Positions 1-6,447 of a stretch of 11,803 nt of DNA are shown piece by piece; within the stretch, counting starts at the first letter, position 1; every line of letters begins with the position of its first letter. The position numbers and the translations under genes were made by a program. Source of the DNA: Candidatus Peregrinibacteria bacterium (lineage in GTDB: Bacteria > Patescibacteriota > Gracilibacteria > UBA1369 > JACRIC01); NCBI GenBank assembly GCA_016235915.1, contig JACRIC010000020.1:1-11803 (forward strand). Reading direction: 5' to 3'. The notes below the pieces were generated by a model. The model ran no database searches. It was not told the origin of the DNA and was given only the letters and a program-made list of their open reading frames with translations.

Positions 1-360
1 AGAAGTTCAAAAAAAGGTCCTTACATCGATCCGAAACTCATGAAAAAAATCACGGCGCTCAATGAAGCGGGACAGAAAAAGATTATCAAAACATGGGCAC
101 GAGACTGCGATATTGCGCCAGAATTTGTGGGACACACCCTCGCGGTGCATAACGGAAAACAACATATTCCTGTCTACGTCACGGAAAATATGGTTGGTCA
201 TAAACTCGGAGAATTCTCATTGACTCGAAAATTCGTAGCTCATGGCGGAAAAATAGCGAAAGAACAAGAAGGAGCGGCACCATCTGGAGGAGCTTCCGGA
301 TCCATTGCTCCCGCCTCATCTGCGCCCGCTAAACCCGCAGAAACTCCAAAAAAATCCTAA
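1..360 (+). CDS. rpsS: 30S ribosomal protein S19 (uS19), 5'-truncated by window edge
   Basis: Small-subunit head protein that forms a complex with S13 near the A and P sites. Reading starts at base 1 in frame with [17 protein letters not shown], so only the initiator Met and one or two residues should be missing. The ATG at 40 is internal. Family signatures are present: [25 protein letters not shown], then TRKF and HGGK. 119 residues are visible. Bacterial S19 usually ends near residue 92, just after the HGGK region. Here about 30 extra residues rich in Ala, Pro, Ser and Gly follow and end in PKKS, which looks like a disordered tail. The stop is TAA, 13 bases before rplV. The identity is certain; the role of the tail is unknown. 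Confidence 0.97.
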   Translation, partial: RSSKKGPYIDPKLMKKITALNEAGQKKIIKTWARDCDIAPEFVGHTLAVHNGKQHIPVYVTENMVGHKLGEFSLTRKFVAHGGKIAKEQEGAAPSGGASGSIAPASSAPAKPAETPKKS

Positions 361-369
361 ACCTCTCTC
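361..369 (+). promoter_or_regulatory. Pyrimidine-rich leader of rplV (anti-SD-like)
   Basis: ACCTCTCTC follows directly after the rpsS TAA and ends four bases before the rplV ATG. The identical 9-mer precedes rplP. It resembles the 3' end of 16S rRNA (ACCTCCT) rather than its complement, so it cannot act as a Shine-Dalgarno site. Confidence 0.4.
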
Positions 370-373
370 AAGA

Positions 374-724
374 ATGAAAGCCATCATACGACAAGTTCGC
401 ATCGCTCCAAAAAAGGCCGAAATCATCGCCGGACTTGTCAAAAACACGTCCGTGAAATCTGCGCTCGATCGCCTCAAATTTACACCGAAAAAAGCCGCAA
501 AAATTTTTTACAAAGTCATTCATTCCGCGGCCTCAAACGCCACGCATAACTTTAAACAAAATATAGATGATCTCGTCATCTCGGAAATCTATGTCACCGA
601 AGGACCAACATATAAACGAAGCATGCCCGTATCACGTGGAAGAACCCATCCTATTCTCAAAAGAACATCACACATCGTGGTAAAACTGAATGTCAAAGCG
701 GAAAAAGAACCGAAAAAACTTTGA
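374..724 (+). CDS. rplV: 50S ribosomal protein L22 (uL22)
   Basis: Binds 23S rRNA and lines the peptide exit tunnel with its extended beta-hairpin. The 116-residue product starts MKAIIRQVRIAPKKAEIIAGLV and carries the family core: SALDRLKFTPKKAAKIFYKVIHSAASNA, then the tunnel-hairpin region TEGPTYKRSMPVSRGRTHPILKRTSHI. That matches the usual length of about 110 residues. The reading frame is open upstream to 305, but the ATG at 374 matches the family N-terminus and does not overlap rpsS. It ends in TGA, which supports TGA as a stop here. No Shine-Dalgarno sequence precedes it; the leader contains ACCTCTCTC. Confidence 0.97.
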   Translation: MKAIIRQVRIAPKKAEIIAGLVKNTSVKSALDRLKFTPKKAAKIFYKVIHSAASNATHNFKQNIDDLVISEIYVTEGPTYKRSMPVSRGRTHPILKRTSHIVVKLNVKAEKEPKKL

Positions 725-748
725 AAATATTCCTAATCATCTCACTTC

Positions 749-1456
749 ATGGGACAAAAAGTTCATCCAAAAATTCAGCGCATCGGCATTATTGAAACAT
801 GGTCTTCGCGATGGTTCGCAAAAAAGAAAGAATACACCAAACTTTTTCATCAAGATCTTGAGGTGAAAAAAACCATCAGAAAAGAACTCCCCGATGCCGG
901 CGTATCGAAAATTGAAATCTATCGGGCGCCAGGAAATGTGACACTTAATATTTGGACTGCAAGACCCGGAATTATTATCGGACGACAAGGCGAAAACATT
1001 TCGGAACTCAAAGAAAAAATGAACAAAATTTTTCATACGAATTTCACGATCAATATCAAAGAAATCAAAAAACCTGATCTGGACGCATTGCTGGTGGCAG
1101 AAAATATCACCAAGCAAATTGAAAAACGTATTTCTTACCGTCGCGCTTCGAAAATGGCGTTGTCAAAATCTATGGAATCAGGAGCAAAAGGAGCAAAAAT
1201 TCTCGTATCTGGACGTCTTAATGGAGTAGAAATTTCGCGCGACGAACAATTTCTCGAAGGGAAAATTCCGCTTCATACGTTCCGCGCTGATATCGATTAT
1301 GCTTGTGTTCCTGCGAGAACAACCTATGGAGTCATTGGCGTCAAAGTTTGGATCTATCGAGGAGAAGTATTTAAAAAGAAAAAAGAAGGAAAACTGGAAA
1401 TAACAGAGAAAAAAGTCGAAAAAAACGAAAAAGCACATGAATTTTTACCAATGTAA
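749..1456 (+). CDS. rpsC: 30S ribosomal protein S3 (uS3)
   Basis: Head protein at the mRNA entry channel, with RNA-binding and mRNA-helicase roles known for the family. It has 235 residues starting MGQKVHPKIQRIGI, the family N-terminus. The KH domain has its GXXG loop at about residues 78-81 (IGRQG, after ARPGI). The C-terminal domain includes MALSKSMESGAKGAKILVSGRLNGVEISR at about 136-164 and TTYGVIGVKVWIYRGE near 191-206. Residues 209-235 form a Lys/Glu-rich tail. The leader (CCTAATCATCTCACTTC before ATG) is pyrimidine-rich and has no Shine-Dalgarno sequence. Confidence 0.97.
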   Translation: MGQKVHPKIQRIGIIETWSSRWFAKKKEYTKLFHQDLEVKKTIRKELPDAGVSKIEIYRAPGNVTLNIWTARPGIIIGRQGENISELKEKMNKIFHTNFTINIKEIKKPDLDALLVAENITKQIEKRISYRRASKMALSKSMESGAKGAKILVSGRLNGVEISRDEQFLEGKIPLHTFRADIDYACVPARTTYGVIGVKVWIYRGEVFKKKKEGKLEITEKKVEKNEKAHEFLPM

Positions 1457-1465
1457 ACCTCTCTC
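1457..1465 (+). promoter_or_regulatory. Pyrimidine-rich leader of rplP (anti-SD-like)
   Basis: ACCTCTCTC fills the entire nine-base gap between the rpsC TAA and the rplP ATG. It is identical to the string after the rpsS stop. Confidence 0.4.
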
Positions 1466-1879
1466 ATGCTCGAACCAAAAAAATTAAAATATCGAAAATC
1501 GCACCGTTTCCGCGGACGCGTCACAGGAACCGCAAAAAACGGAACGCGCCTGACATTCGGATCCGTGGGACTCAAAGCCATTGAAACTGGAGAAATCAGC
1601 GCGCGGCAAATCGAAGCCGCCCGAAAAGCCATGACCCATTTCATAAAACGCGGCGGAAAAATTTGGATTCGAGTTTTTCCTCACAAACCCGTAACGCAAA
1701 AAGCCGCAGAAGTGCCAATGGGTTCAGGAAAAGGAAATATTGAAAAATACGTAGCAGATATCAAGGCAGGCACCATTATCTTTGAAATGGACGGCATGAG
1801 TGAAGAATTATCAAAAGAAGCCTTGCGACTGGCTTCGCACAAATTGCCAATAAAATGCAAATCAATAAGTAATTATTAA
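1466..1879 (+). CDS. rplP: 50S ribosomal protein L16 (uL16)
   Basis: Binds the central protuberance region near the A-site tRNA and the peptidyl-transferase centre. The 137-residue length is normal for bacteria. Conserved stretches are the basic N-terminus ([11 protein letters not shown]), [21 protein letters not shown], and [20 protein letters not shown]. The residue before MGSGKG, Pro84 here, is Arg in E. coli (Arg81, the site hydroxylated by YcfD). The start at 1466 follows the rpsC TAA by nine bases, all in the pyrimidine-rich leader ACCTCTCTC. rpmC begins three bases after its stop. Confidence 0.97.
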   Translation: MLEPKKLKYRKSHRFRGRVTGTAKNGTRLTFGSVGLKAIETGEISARQIEAARKAMTHFIKRGGKIWIRVFPHKPVTQKAAEVPMGSGKGNIEKYVADIKAGTIIFEMDGMSEELSKEALRLASHKLPIKCKSISNY

Positions 1880-1882
1880 AGT

Positions 1883-2092
1883 ATGGAACTCTCCGAACTC
1901 AAAAATATGTCAGTCACCGAACTCTCAAAAGAACTGTTAAAAGGGAGAAAAGAACTTTTGAAATATAAAATCGGCGTAAAAACCAAGCAAAAAAAGGAAA
2001 TCCATCTCTTAAGAAGAGCAAAAAAACATATTGCGCACATTCAAATGGTGATTCACGAAAAACGACTTGCGGAAAAAGGGAAAAACACCTAA
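1883..2092 (+). CDS. rpmC: 50S ribosomal protein L29 (uL29)
   Basis: Small helical protein at the polypeptide exit, close to L23 and the docking sites for nascent-chain factors. It has 69 residues beginning MELSELKNMSVTELSKELL, the usual two-helix hairpin pattern, with a Lys-rich second half (KHIAHIQMVIHEKRLAEKGK). The length is typical (60-75 residues). It starts three bases after rplP, so translational coupling is likely. The downstream gap to rpsQ is 93 bases and contains the first copy of the double-hairpin repeat. Confidence 0.95.
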   Translation: MELSELKNMSVTELSKELLKGRKELLKYKIGVKTKQKKEIHLLRRAKKHIAHIQMVIHEKRLAEKGKNT

Positions 2093-2106
2093 TCTACCAT
2101 CTCGAC

Positions 2107-2158
2107 ACGCACGGAGCAAAGCGGAGTGCGTATCAAACCAACCATTTGCAAAGCAAAT
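2107..2158 (+). repeat. Double-hairpin intergenic repeat, copy 1 (rpmC-rpsQ gap)
   Basis: Hairpin 1: ACGCAC (2107-2112) pairs with GTGCGT (2126-2131) around the 13-base loop GGAGCAAAGCGGA. A 12-base A/C-rich linker follows. Hairpin 2: ATTTGC (2144-2149) and GCAAAT (2153-2158) with an AAA loop. Both centres read GCAAAGC in this copy, whereas copy 4 has GCGAAGC in both. The rpsQ ATG begins 27 bases after hairpin 2. Function is unknown; it looks like a REP-like element. Confidence 0.85.
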
Positions 2159-2185
2159 ACCTTACCTTCCTCTTATCCCCACGAT

Positions 2186-2428
2186 ATGCGACAAAAAACA
2201 GGAACCATTACCAGCCATATCAATGATAAAACTATTACGGTGGTGGTGATAAGTTACAAAATGCATCCCAAATACAAGAAAAAATATCGCGTTACCAAAA
2301 AATATCACGCCCATGATCCTGAAAATCGCTACAAAACGGGTGATACGGTCACGATATACGAAACACGCCCCCTCTCAAAACTCAAACGGTGGACAGTAGT
2401 GCCGCCGGTGAAAAAAGAACTTTCTTAA
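2186..2428 (+). CDS. rpsQ: 30S ribosomal protein S17 (uS17)
   Basis: Primary 16S rRNA-binding OB-fold protein of the small-subunit body. The 80-residue product starts MRQKTGTITSHINDKTITVVV, equivalent to the family's RKxxxGxVxSxKMxKTxxVxV opening. It continues with HPKYKKKYRVTKKYHAHDPENRYKTGDTVTIYETRPLSKLKRWTV, the conserved S17 signature. The frame stays open upstream to a GTG at 2126, but that codon lies in an arm of the repeat hairpin, so the ATG at 2186 is chosen. Repeat copies lie on both sides of the gene. Confidence 0.96.
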   Translation: MRQKTGTITSHINDKTITVVVISYKMHPKYKKKYRVTKKYHAHDPENRYKTGDTVTIYETRPLSKLKRWTVVPPVKKELS

Positions 2429-2432
2429 TATT

Positions 2433-2483
2433 ACGCACGAAGCTCCGCGAAGTGCGCCTATAAAAAACATTTGCGAAGCAAAT
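2433..2483 (+). repeat. Double-hairpin intergenic repeat, copy 2 (rpsQ-rplN gap)
   Basis: Hairpin 1: ACGCAC (2433-2438) and GTGCGC (2452-2457), five pairs plus a terminal mismatch, around the 13-base loop GAAGCTCCGCGAA. In this copy the inner triplet is TCC instead of GAA, but the flanking GC/GC is kept. An 11-base linker follows. Hairpin 2: ATTTGC (2469-2474), GAA, GCAAAT (2478-2483). The rplN ATG is only seven bases past hairpin 2, so the stem lies within the zone a starting ribosome must cover. Confidence 0.85.
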
Positions 2484-2490
2484 ACCTAAT

Positions 2491-2859
2491 ATGATTCAAC
2501 AACAAACCCGTTTAAAAGTAGCCGACAATACCGGAGCCCGCGAGGTGATGTGTATCAAAGTACTCGGCGGATCACGCCGACGCTATGCTTTTATTGGAGA
2601 TGTGATCATTGTAAGCGTCAAAGAAGCGATCCCGAATGGCACCGTAAAGAAAAAAACCGTTGAACGCGCGGTCATTGTGCGAACAAGAAAAGAAACACGC
2701 CGAAAAGACGGAACATACATCCGGTTTGATGATAATGCCGCCGTAATTGTAGCAAAAGATAATCTCCCAAAAGGAACGCGCATTTTCGGACCAGTAGCCC
2801 GAGAACTGCGAGAAAAAGGATTTCAAAAAATTATTTCTCTCGCGCCGGAAGTACTCTAA
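2491..2859 (+). CDS. rplN: 50S ribosomal protein L14 (uL14)
   Basis: Core 23S-binding protein at the subunit interface, contacting 16S helix 14 through bridge B8; also the docking site for RsfS in the family. It has 122 residues, the canonical length. It begins [28 protein letters not shown], with the family signatures ADNTGA and [19 protein letters not shown], and ends [12 protein letters not shown]. The start is the only sensible ATG and lies seven bases after a repeat hairpin. There is no Shine-Dalgarno sequence. Confidence 0.98.
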   Translation: MIQQQTRLKVADNTGAREVMCIKVLGGSRRRYAFIGDVIIVSVKEAIPNGTVKKKTVERAVIVRTRKETRRKDGTYIRFDDNAAVIVAKDNLPKGTRIFGPVARELREKGFQKIISLAPEVL

Positions 2860-2862
2860 ATA

Positions 2863-2868
2863 ACCTCT
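2863..2868 (+). promoter_or_regulatory. Pyrimidine-rich leader of rplX
   Basis: ACCTCT abuts the rplX ATG directly, with TAAATA before it. It is the same motif as in the rplV and rplP leaders, placed closer to the start. Confidence 0.35.
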
Positions 2869-3213
2869 ATGAAAATTAAAATATCAGACAATGTGCTCAT
2901 CGTCGCCGGAAAAGAAAAAGGGAAAACCGGAAAAGTCCTCAAAATACTGAAAAAAAATGGAAAAATTGTAGTAGAAAAACTCAACATTCGAACTCGACAC
3001 ATCAAAAAAACACCACAAAAAGCTGGAGAAATCATTCATTACGAAGCGCCGATGGCCGTATCAAACGTAAAAATCATCTGTCCAAACTGTTCCAAGGCGG
3101 TCAGAGTAGGCTATAAACTCCTCGACAACGCCAAAAAACAACGCGTTTGCAAAAAATGCGACCAATCACTCGATCGCACAGAAGTTACAACCAAAACAAC
3201 CCGAAAATCTTAA
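2869..3213 (+). CDS. rplX: 50S ribosomal protein L24 (uL24), zinc-ribbon form
   Basis: Assembly-initiating 23S rRNA binder near the exit tunnel. It has 114 residues. The KOW motif lies at the N-terminus (VLIVAGKEKGKTGKVLKILKKNGKIVVE, about 9-36), followed by APMAVSNVKII. The C-terminal half then carries CPNC (71-74) and CKKC (94-97), a four-Cys zinc ribbon. Many L24 proteins, such as that of E. coli, lack these cysteines. A short Thr/Lys tail follows. The leader AACCTCT directly precedes the ATG. rplE begins eight bases after the stop. Confidence 0.97.
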   Translation: MKIKISDNVLIVAGKEKGKTGKVLKILKKNGKIVVEKLNIRTRHIKKTPQKAGEIIHYEAPMAVSNVKIICPNCSKAVRVGYKLLDNAKKQRVCKKCDQSLDRTEVTTKTTRKS

Positions 3214-3217
3214 AGGT
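3212..3217 (+). promoter_or_regulatory. Shine-Dalgarno-like site for rplE
   Basis: AAAGGT lies five bases (from the last G of AAAGG) before the rplE ATG at 3222, overlapping the rplX stop codon. It is one of very few recognisable Shine-Dalgarno-like sites in the window and supports the start at 3222 over the longer upstream reading. Confidence 0.5.
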
Positions 3218-3221
3218 AAAC

Positions 3222-3794
3222 ATGTCAAACCAATTTCAAGAACATTTCAAAAAAGAAATCATCCCGCGCCTCATGAAGGAGCTCAATATTAAAAATATTA
3301 TGGCGGTGCCACGTATCACAAAAGTGAAAATCAATGTCGGAATTGGCACGTACCTTGCAGGAGGAAAAGATTATTCCGAAGTCGTAAAAAATATCACCGA
3401 AATGAGCGGACAAAAACCCATCGTGACTCATGCAAAAAAAGCGATTTCAAATTTTAAAATCCGAATCGGCCTTCCTGTGGGAATCACCGTCACACTGCGA
3501 AAAAAGCGCATGTACGATTTCGTAAATAAACTGGTCAATAGCGTCCTGCCGCGCACGCGAGATTTCCGTGGAATTCCTCCAAAAAGTTTTGATAAAAAAG
3601 GAAATTATTCTCTGGGAATATCTGAATTTACTGTTTTTCCTGAAATTCGCCCCGAAGATATCGTAAAAAATCACGGAGTGGAAATTACGATTGTCACATC
3701 GGCAAAAAACGATGAGGAAGGCTATGCGCTCTTGAAAAACCTCGGATTTCCCTTTAAAAGGGTATCATCGGGAAAAATCGCTAAAAAAACGTAA
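3222..3794 (+). CDS. rplE: 50S ribosomal protein L5 (uL5)
   Basis: Binds 5S rRNA and sits in the central protuberance, touching P-site tRNA and S13. It has 190 residues starting [21 protein letters not shown]. Family blocks follow: [16 protein letters not shown], the [25 protein letters not shown] region, [25 protein letters not shown] and FPEI. An open frame extends upstream to 3147 inside rplX, but the ATG at 3222 matches the usual N-terminus and has a Shine-Dalgarno-like AAAGG. The stop TAA shares its last A with the rpsN ATG (TAATG), so translational coupling is expected. Confidence 0.97.
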   Translation: MSNQFQEHFKKEIIPRLMKELNIKNIMAVPRITKVKINVGIGTYLAGGKDYSEVVKNITEMSGQKPIVTHAKKAISNFKIRIGLPVGITVTLRKKRMYDFVNKLVNSVLPRTRDFRGIPPKSFDKKGNYSLGISEFTVFPEIRPEDIVKNHGVEITIVTSAKNDEEGYALLKNLGFPFKRVSSGKIAKKT

Positions 3795-4018
3795 TGGCAA
3801 AAAAATCCCTCAAAGTAAAATGTGAACGGAAAAAAACAGCCTATTTTCAGGCCTTAAGCGCAGGAAAAAAGCCAAAATTTCCAACGCAAATTTACAATCG
3901 TTGTAAACTCTGCGGAAGAACTCGCGGATATTTACGAAAATTCGCCCTGTGCAGAATTTGTTTCAGACAACTCGCAGATCAAGGCGAAATCGTCGGAATT
4001 ACAAAATCATCCTGGTAA
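3794..4018 (+). CDS. rpsN: 30S ribosomal protein S14 (uS14), zinc-binding, intermediate length
   Basis: Late-assembling head protein next to S3, S10 and S19. It has 74 residues. Cys37, Cys40, Cys53 and Cys56 form the CX2C-X12-CX2C zinc site. The end [18 protein letters not shown] matches the family's FRELAxxGxIPGVxKxSW. Zinc-type S14 is usually 61 residues and the zinc-free type 89-101. This one carries about 13 extra residues before the zinc module ([18 protein letters not shown]) and has the GYLRKF motif seen in the long form. It overlaps rplE by one base at TAATG. Confidence 0.97.
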   Translation: MAKKSLKVKCERKKTAYFQALSAGKKPKFPTQIYNRCKLCGRTRGYLRKFALCRICFRQLADQGEIVGITKSSW

Positions 4019-4031
4019 ACACCCTTACGAT

Positions 4032-4415
4032 ATGCATACCGATCCCATCGCAGACCTTCTCAATCGAATAAAAAACGCGGGGCAATCCAAACACGAAATG
4101 GTTACTGCGCCATATTCAAAACAAAAACATGCCATTGCAGAACTGCTCGAACACGGAAAATGGATATCAAAAGTCGCCGTAATCGGGGAAGGATACGAAA
4201 AAGAACTTCATATCACACTCAATGCTGAAATTCCCGCCCTCCATGTCAAAAGAATCAGCAAACCGGGCAGAAGAGTCTATATTGGAAACAAAGAAATTCC
4301 GAGAGTTTTAAACAACCTCGGGATAGCCATTCTTTCAACATCAAAAGGATTGATGACTGGAAAAGAAGCGAAAAAACAAAAGCTGGGCGGAGAACTGATC
4401 TGTGAAATTTATTGA
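4032..4415 (+). CDS. rpsH: 30S ribosomal protein S8 (uS8)
   Basis: 16S rRNA central-domain binder. In E. coli it is also the translational repressor of the spc operon. The 127-residue length is near canonical (about 130). It begins MHTDPIADLLNRIKNAG, a very conserved opening, and ends with the signature ILSTSKGLMTGKEAKKQKLGGELICEIY. It terminates at TGA, again showing TGA is a stop. Leader CACCCTTACGAT, no Shine-Dalgarno sequence. I did not identify an S8-type autoregulatory RNA mimic at the rplX-rplE junction. Confidence 0.98.
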   Translation: MHTDPIADLLNRIKNAGQSKHEMVTAPYSKQKHAIAELLEHGKWISKVAVIGEGYEKELHITLNAEIPALHVKRISKPGRRVYIGNKEIPRVLNNLGIAILSTSKGLMTGKEAKKQKLGGELICEIY

Positions 4416-4417
4416 TA

Positions 4418-4467
4418 ACGCATGGAGCGAAGCGAAATGCGTATAAAAAAACATTTGCGGAGCAAAT
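4418..4467 (+). repeat. Double-hairpin intergenic repeat, copy 3 (rpsH-rplF gap)
   Basis: Hairpin 1: ACGCAT (4418-4423) and ATGCGT (4437-4442) around GGAGCGAAGCGAA. Relative to the other copies both stem strands changed (C to T and G to A), so pairing is kept. The linker is ten bases, mostly A. Hairpin 2: ATTTGC (4453-4458), GGA, GCAAAT (4462-4467). The element begins three bases after the rpsH stop and ends 16 bases before the rplF ATG. Confidence 0.87.
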
Positions 4468-4483
4468 ACCTTAACTCATTCTC

Positions 4484-5038
4484 ATGTCACGCATCGGAAA
4501 AAAATCCGTAACGCTTCCCTCCGGGGTTGAAGCAAAATACGAAAACGGCACCATCGCCATAAAAGGAACCAAGGGAACGCTTTCCATGAAACCGCATCCA
4601 AGAATGACCATTGCCGTGGACGCGGAATCCATTCGTGTGACAGCCAAAGGAAAGGACTTGCTGAGCCGATCTCTGCACGGATTGACTCGAACGCTGATTG
4701 CGAATATGGTAACCGGCGTTACAACCGGATTTGAGAAAAAAATGGAAATTCGAGGAGTGGGCTTTCGTCTCCAAGTACAAGGAAAAGAATGTGTCTTCGC
4801 TCTCGGATTTTCACATCCCGTAAACTTTAAACTTCCCGAAGGAATTGTCATAGAAATTGATAAAGAGAAAAAAAATATTTTCACTATTCGCGGCATTGAT
4901 AAACAACTCGTTGGACAAGTCGCGGCAAAAATTCGCGCATTTCGCCCACCGGAACCTTACAAAGGCAAAGGAATACGATACTGGGATGAAGTCGTGAAAC
5001 AAAAAGCAGGTAAAAGTGTAACCACCGCAAAAACATGA
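4484..5038 (+). CDS. rplF: 50S ribosomal protein L6 (uL6)
   Basis: Two-domain 23S-binding protein near the sarcin-ricin loop and factor-binding site. It has 184 residues starting MSRIGKKSVTLPSGVEAKYENGTIAIKGTKGTLSM. The inter-domain and second-domain signature is MEIRGVGFRLQVQGKECVFALGFSHPVNF, ending with the conserved FRPPEPYKGKGIRYWDEVVKQKAGKS. Length is typical (about 178). The leader ACTCATTCTC lies directly before ATG. Its stop overlaps the next start as ATGA, coupling it to rplR. Confidence 0.98.
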   Translation: MSRIGKKSVTLPSGVEAKYENGTIAIKGTKGTLSMKPHPRMTIAVDAESIRVTAKGKDLLSRSLHGLTRTLIANMVTGVTTGFEKKMEIRGVGFRLQVQGKECVFALGFSHPVNFKLPEGIVIEIDKEKKNIFTIRGIDKQLVGQVAAKIRAFRPPEPYKGKGIRYWDEVVKQKAGKSVTTAKT

Positions 5039-5385
5039 CCACTGCCTCCAAAAACAAGACAGCTCTCAAAAGAAGACTCAGAGTCAAAAAAAGTCTCAAC
5101 TGTGAAAAGATACCACATAAAGCGGTAGTCTATCGCAGTCTCACTCATAACTCCGTCCAACTCGTAGATATGAGAACCGGAAAAACCGTGGCCTCCGCTT
5201 CGGATATCACGCTAAAAAAAGGAGGAACAAAAAGCGAAAAAGCGAAAAAAGTCGGTTTAGAATTAGCGAAAAAAGCGCGCGAGCTCAATATTACCACACT
5301 GGTTTTCGACCGGTCATCCTATAAATACCACGGCCGCGTAAAAGCGATTGCCGAAGGACTGCGTGAAGGTGGACTACAATTTTAA
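5035..5385 (+). CDS. rplR: 50S ribosomal protein L18 (uL18)
   Basis: 5S rRNA-binding protein of the central protuberance, acting with L5. The 116-residue length is canonical. The basic N-terminus (KTALKRRLRVKKSL) is the 5S-binding tail. The core has KAVVYRSLTHNSVQLVD and the end YKYHGRVKAIAEGLREGGLQF matches the family's YHGRVKALAEGAREGGLxF. The start codon overlaps the rplF stop (ATGA, 5035-5038), so no separate leader exists. Confidence 0.98.
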   Translation: MTTASKNKTALKRRLRVKKSLNCEKIPHKAVVYRSLTHNSVQLVDMRTGKTVASASDITLKKGGTKSEKAKKVGLELAKKARELNITTLVFDRSSYKYHGRVKAIAEGLREGGLQF

Positions 5386-5397
5386 CCTCCTCTCGTC
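5386..5397 (+). promoter_or_regulatory. Pyrimidine-rich leader of rpsE containing the anti-SD core
   Basis: CCTCCTCTCGTC fills the gap between the rplR TAA and the rpsE ATG. With the preceding A it contains ACCTCCT, the exact anti-Shine-Dalgarno core in the sense orientation. Confidence 0.4.
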
Positions 5398-5979
5398 ATG
5401 GCTCAGCACAACTCCAAAAAAAGAGGCCCAAGAAATGAAGAAGCAAAAGAATTTCAAGAAGAAGTATTGCAAATAGACCGCGTTACTCGCGTGGTAAAAG
5501 GCGGACGAAGACTCCGATTCCGAGCAACAGTGGTTATTGGGAACTTAAAAGGCCGAGCCGGACTCGGCATTGGCAAATCAAATGAAGTAGTGGGAGCGAT
5601 ACGAAAAGGTATTACCAAAGCAAAAAAAAATCTCTGTACTATTCCCATTTACCAGGGGACCATTCCTCATGAAATAACCATGAAATACAAAAGTTCAAAA
5701 ATTATGCTCCGGCCAGCAAGTATCGGCACCGGTCTTATTGCCGGAGGATCAGCCAGAAAAATCCTTGAACTCATTGGGGTAAAAAATATCATCTCAAAAG
5801 CATTTGGCTCATCCAATCGCATCAATAACGCAAAAGCAACCATAAAAGCCCTCATGAGTTTAAGAAAACTCCCGGGAAGACCGACGGATAATGAAAAAAT
5901 GCCGCAAGAAAAGCCGAAACTGACGGATAAAACCGATGTCATCCCGCAACCCATTAAGAACCAACCCGTTAATAAATAA
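5398..5979 (+). CDS. rpsE: 30S ribosomal protein S5 (uS5)
   Basis: Protein at the mRNA entry and decoding-accuracy region, working with S3 and S4. It has 193 residues. The N-terminal S5 domain reads RVTRVVKGGRRLRFRATVVIGN, then GLGIGKSNEVVGAIRKGITKAK (about 55-76). The C-terminal fold includes KIMLRPASIGTGLIAGGSARKILELIGVKNIISKAFGSSN. Roughly 30 residues after about 163 form a polar, Pro/Lys-rich tail. The leader ACCTCCTCTCGTC resembles the anti-Shine-Dalgarno sequence itself. rpmD, which usually follows, is missing. Confidence 0.98.
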   Translation: MAQHNSKKRGPRNEEAKEFQEEVLQIDRVTRVVKGGRRLRFRATVVIGNLKGRAGLGIGKSNEVVGAIRKGITKAKKNLCTIPIYQGTIPHEITMKYKSSKIMLRPASIGTGLIAGGSARKILELIGVKNIISKAFGSSNRINNAKATIKALMSLRKLPGRPTDNEKMPQEKPKLTDKTDVIPQPIKNQPVNK

Positions 5980-6002
5980 TAAATAATCAACGCATAATCC
6001 GT

Positions 6003-6425
6003 ATGTTTATCCACGATCTCAAACCCAATAAACAGAAAAAAAGGAAAACCGTAGGCCGCGGAAATGGTTCCGGTCATGGAACATTCTCCGGACGCGGTGG
6101 TAAAGGACAAAAAGCCAGAAGCGGAGGAAGCAAGGGACTCAAAGGAGGTTCATTCGAAGGAGGTCAGACTCCGCTCATGCGAAAAATGCCGAAATTGGGT
6201 GGATTTACGAATCCAAATACGAAAAAATACAAAGCGATTAATTTTCTTTCACTGGAAAAACATTTCAAGGAAGGAGAAACGGTCGATCAGAAATCTCTCT
6301 ATGAAAAAGGACTCATAAAAAAAAGGAATCAGCGTATAAAAATTCTTGGAAAAGGAAAATTGACAAAAAAAATTATAATCGCGCTCCCAATATCAAAACA
6401 AGCCGCAAAACAACTCAAAAAATAA
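6003..6425 (+). CDS. rplO: 50S ribosomal protein L15 (uL15)
   Basis: Late 50S assembly protein with a long Gly/basic-rich N-terminal extension threading 23S rRNA. It has 140 residues. MFIHDLKPN is followed by KTVGRGNGSGHGTFSGRGGKGQKARSGG and GSFEGGQTPLMRKMPKLGGF (about 49-68), the hallmark of the family. Length is normal (about 145). It follows rpsE by 23 bases that hold no ORF. GGAGG strings inside it are explained by Gly codons, not by start signals. Confidence 0.97.
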   Translation: MFIHDLKPNKQKKRKTVGRGNGSGHGTFSGRGGKGQKARSGGSKGLKGGSFEGGQTPLMRKMPKLGGFTNPNTKKYKAINFLSLEKHFKEGETVDQKSLYEKGLIKKRNQRIKILGKGKLTKKIIIALPISKQAAKQLKK

Positions 6426-6447
6426 ATTACTGTCATCCTCATCTCCC

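Noticed and set aside
40..360. rpsS starting at the ATG at 40
   Set aside because: Codons from base 1 in the same frame encode the conserved S19 N-terminus ([11 protein letters not shown]), so the gene is cut by the window edge rather than starting at 40.
305..373. Longer rplV start inside rpsS
   Set aside because: The extra residues do not resemble L22, whereas the ATG at 374 gives the family N-terminus and a normal length.
2126..2185. GTG-initiated extension of rpsQ
   Set aside because: The GTG is part of the repeat stem GTGCGT and the extra residues are not S17-like.
2067..2249. 60-residue ORF across the rpmC end and repeat copy 1
   Set aside because: It runs through the repeat and overlaps both rpmC and rpsQ in another frame; no family resemblance.
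722..5038. Alternative genetic code with TGA as glycine
   Set aside because: TGA ends rplV, rpsH and rplF exactly where the families end, and in rplF it overlaps the next start as ATGA, so it is a stop.
6141..6165. GGAGG strings in rplO as Shine-Dalgarno sites
   Set aside because: They encode the conserved Gly-rich GGSFEGG stretch of L15 and no gene starts after them.
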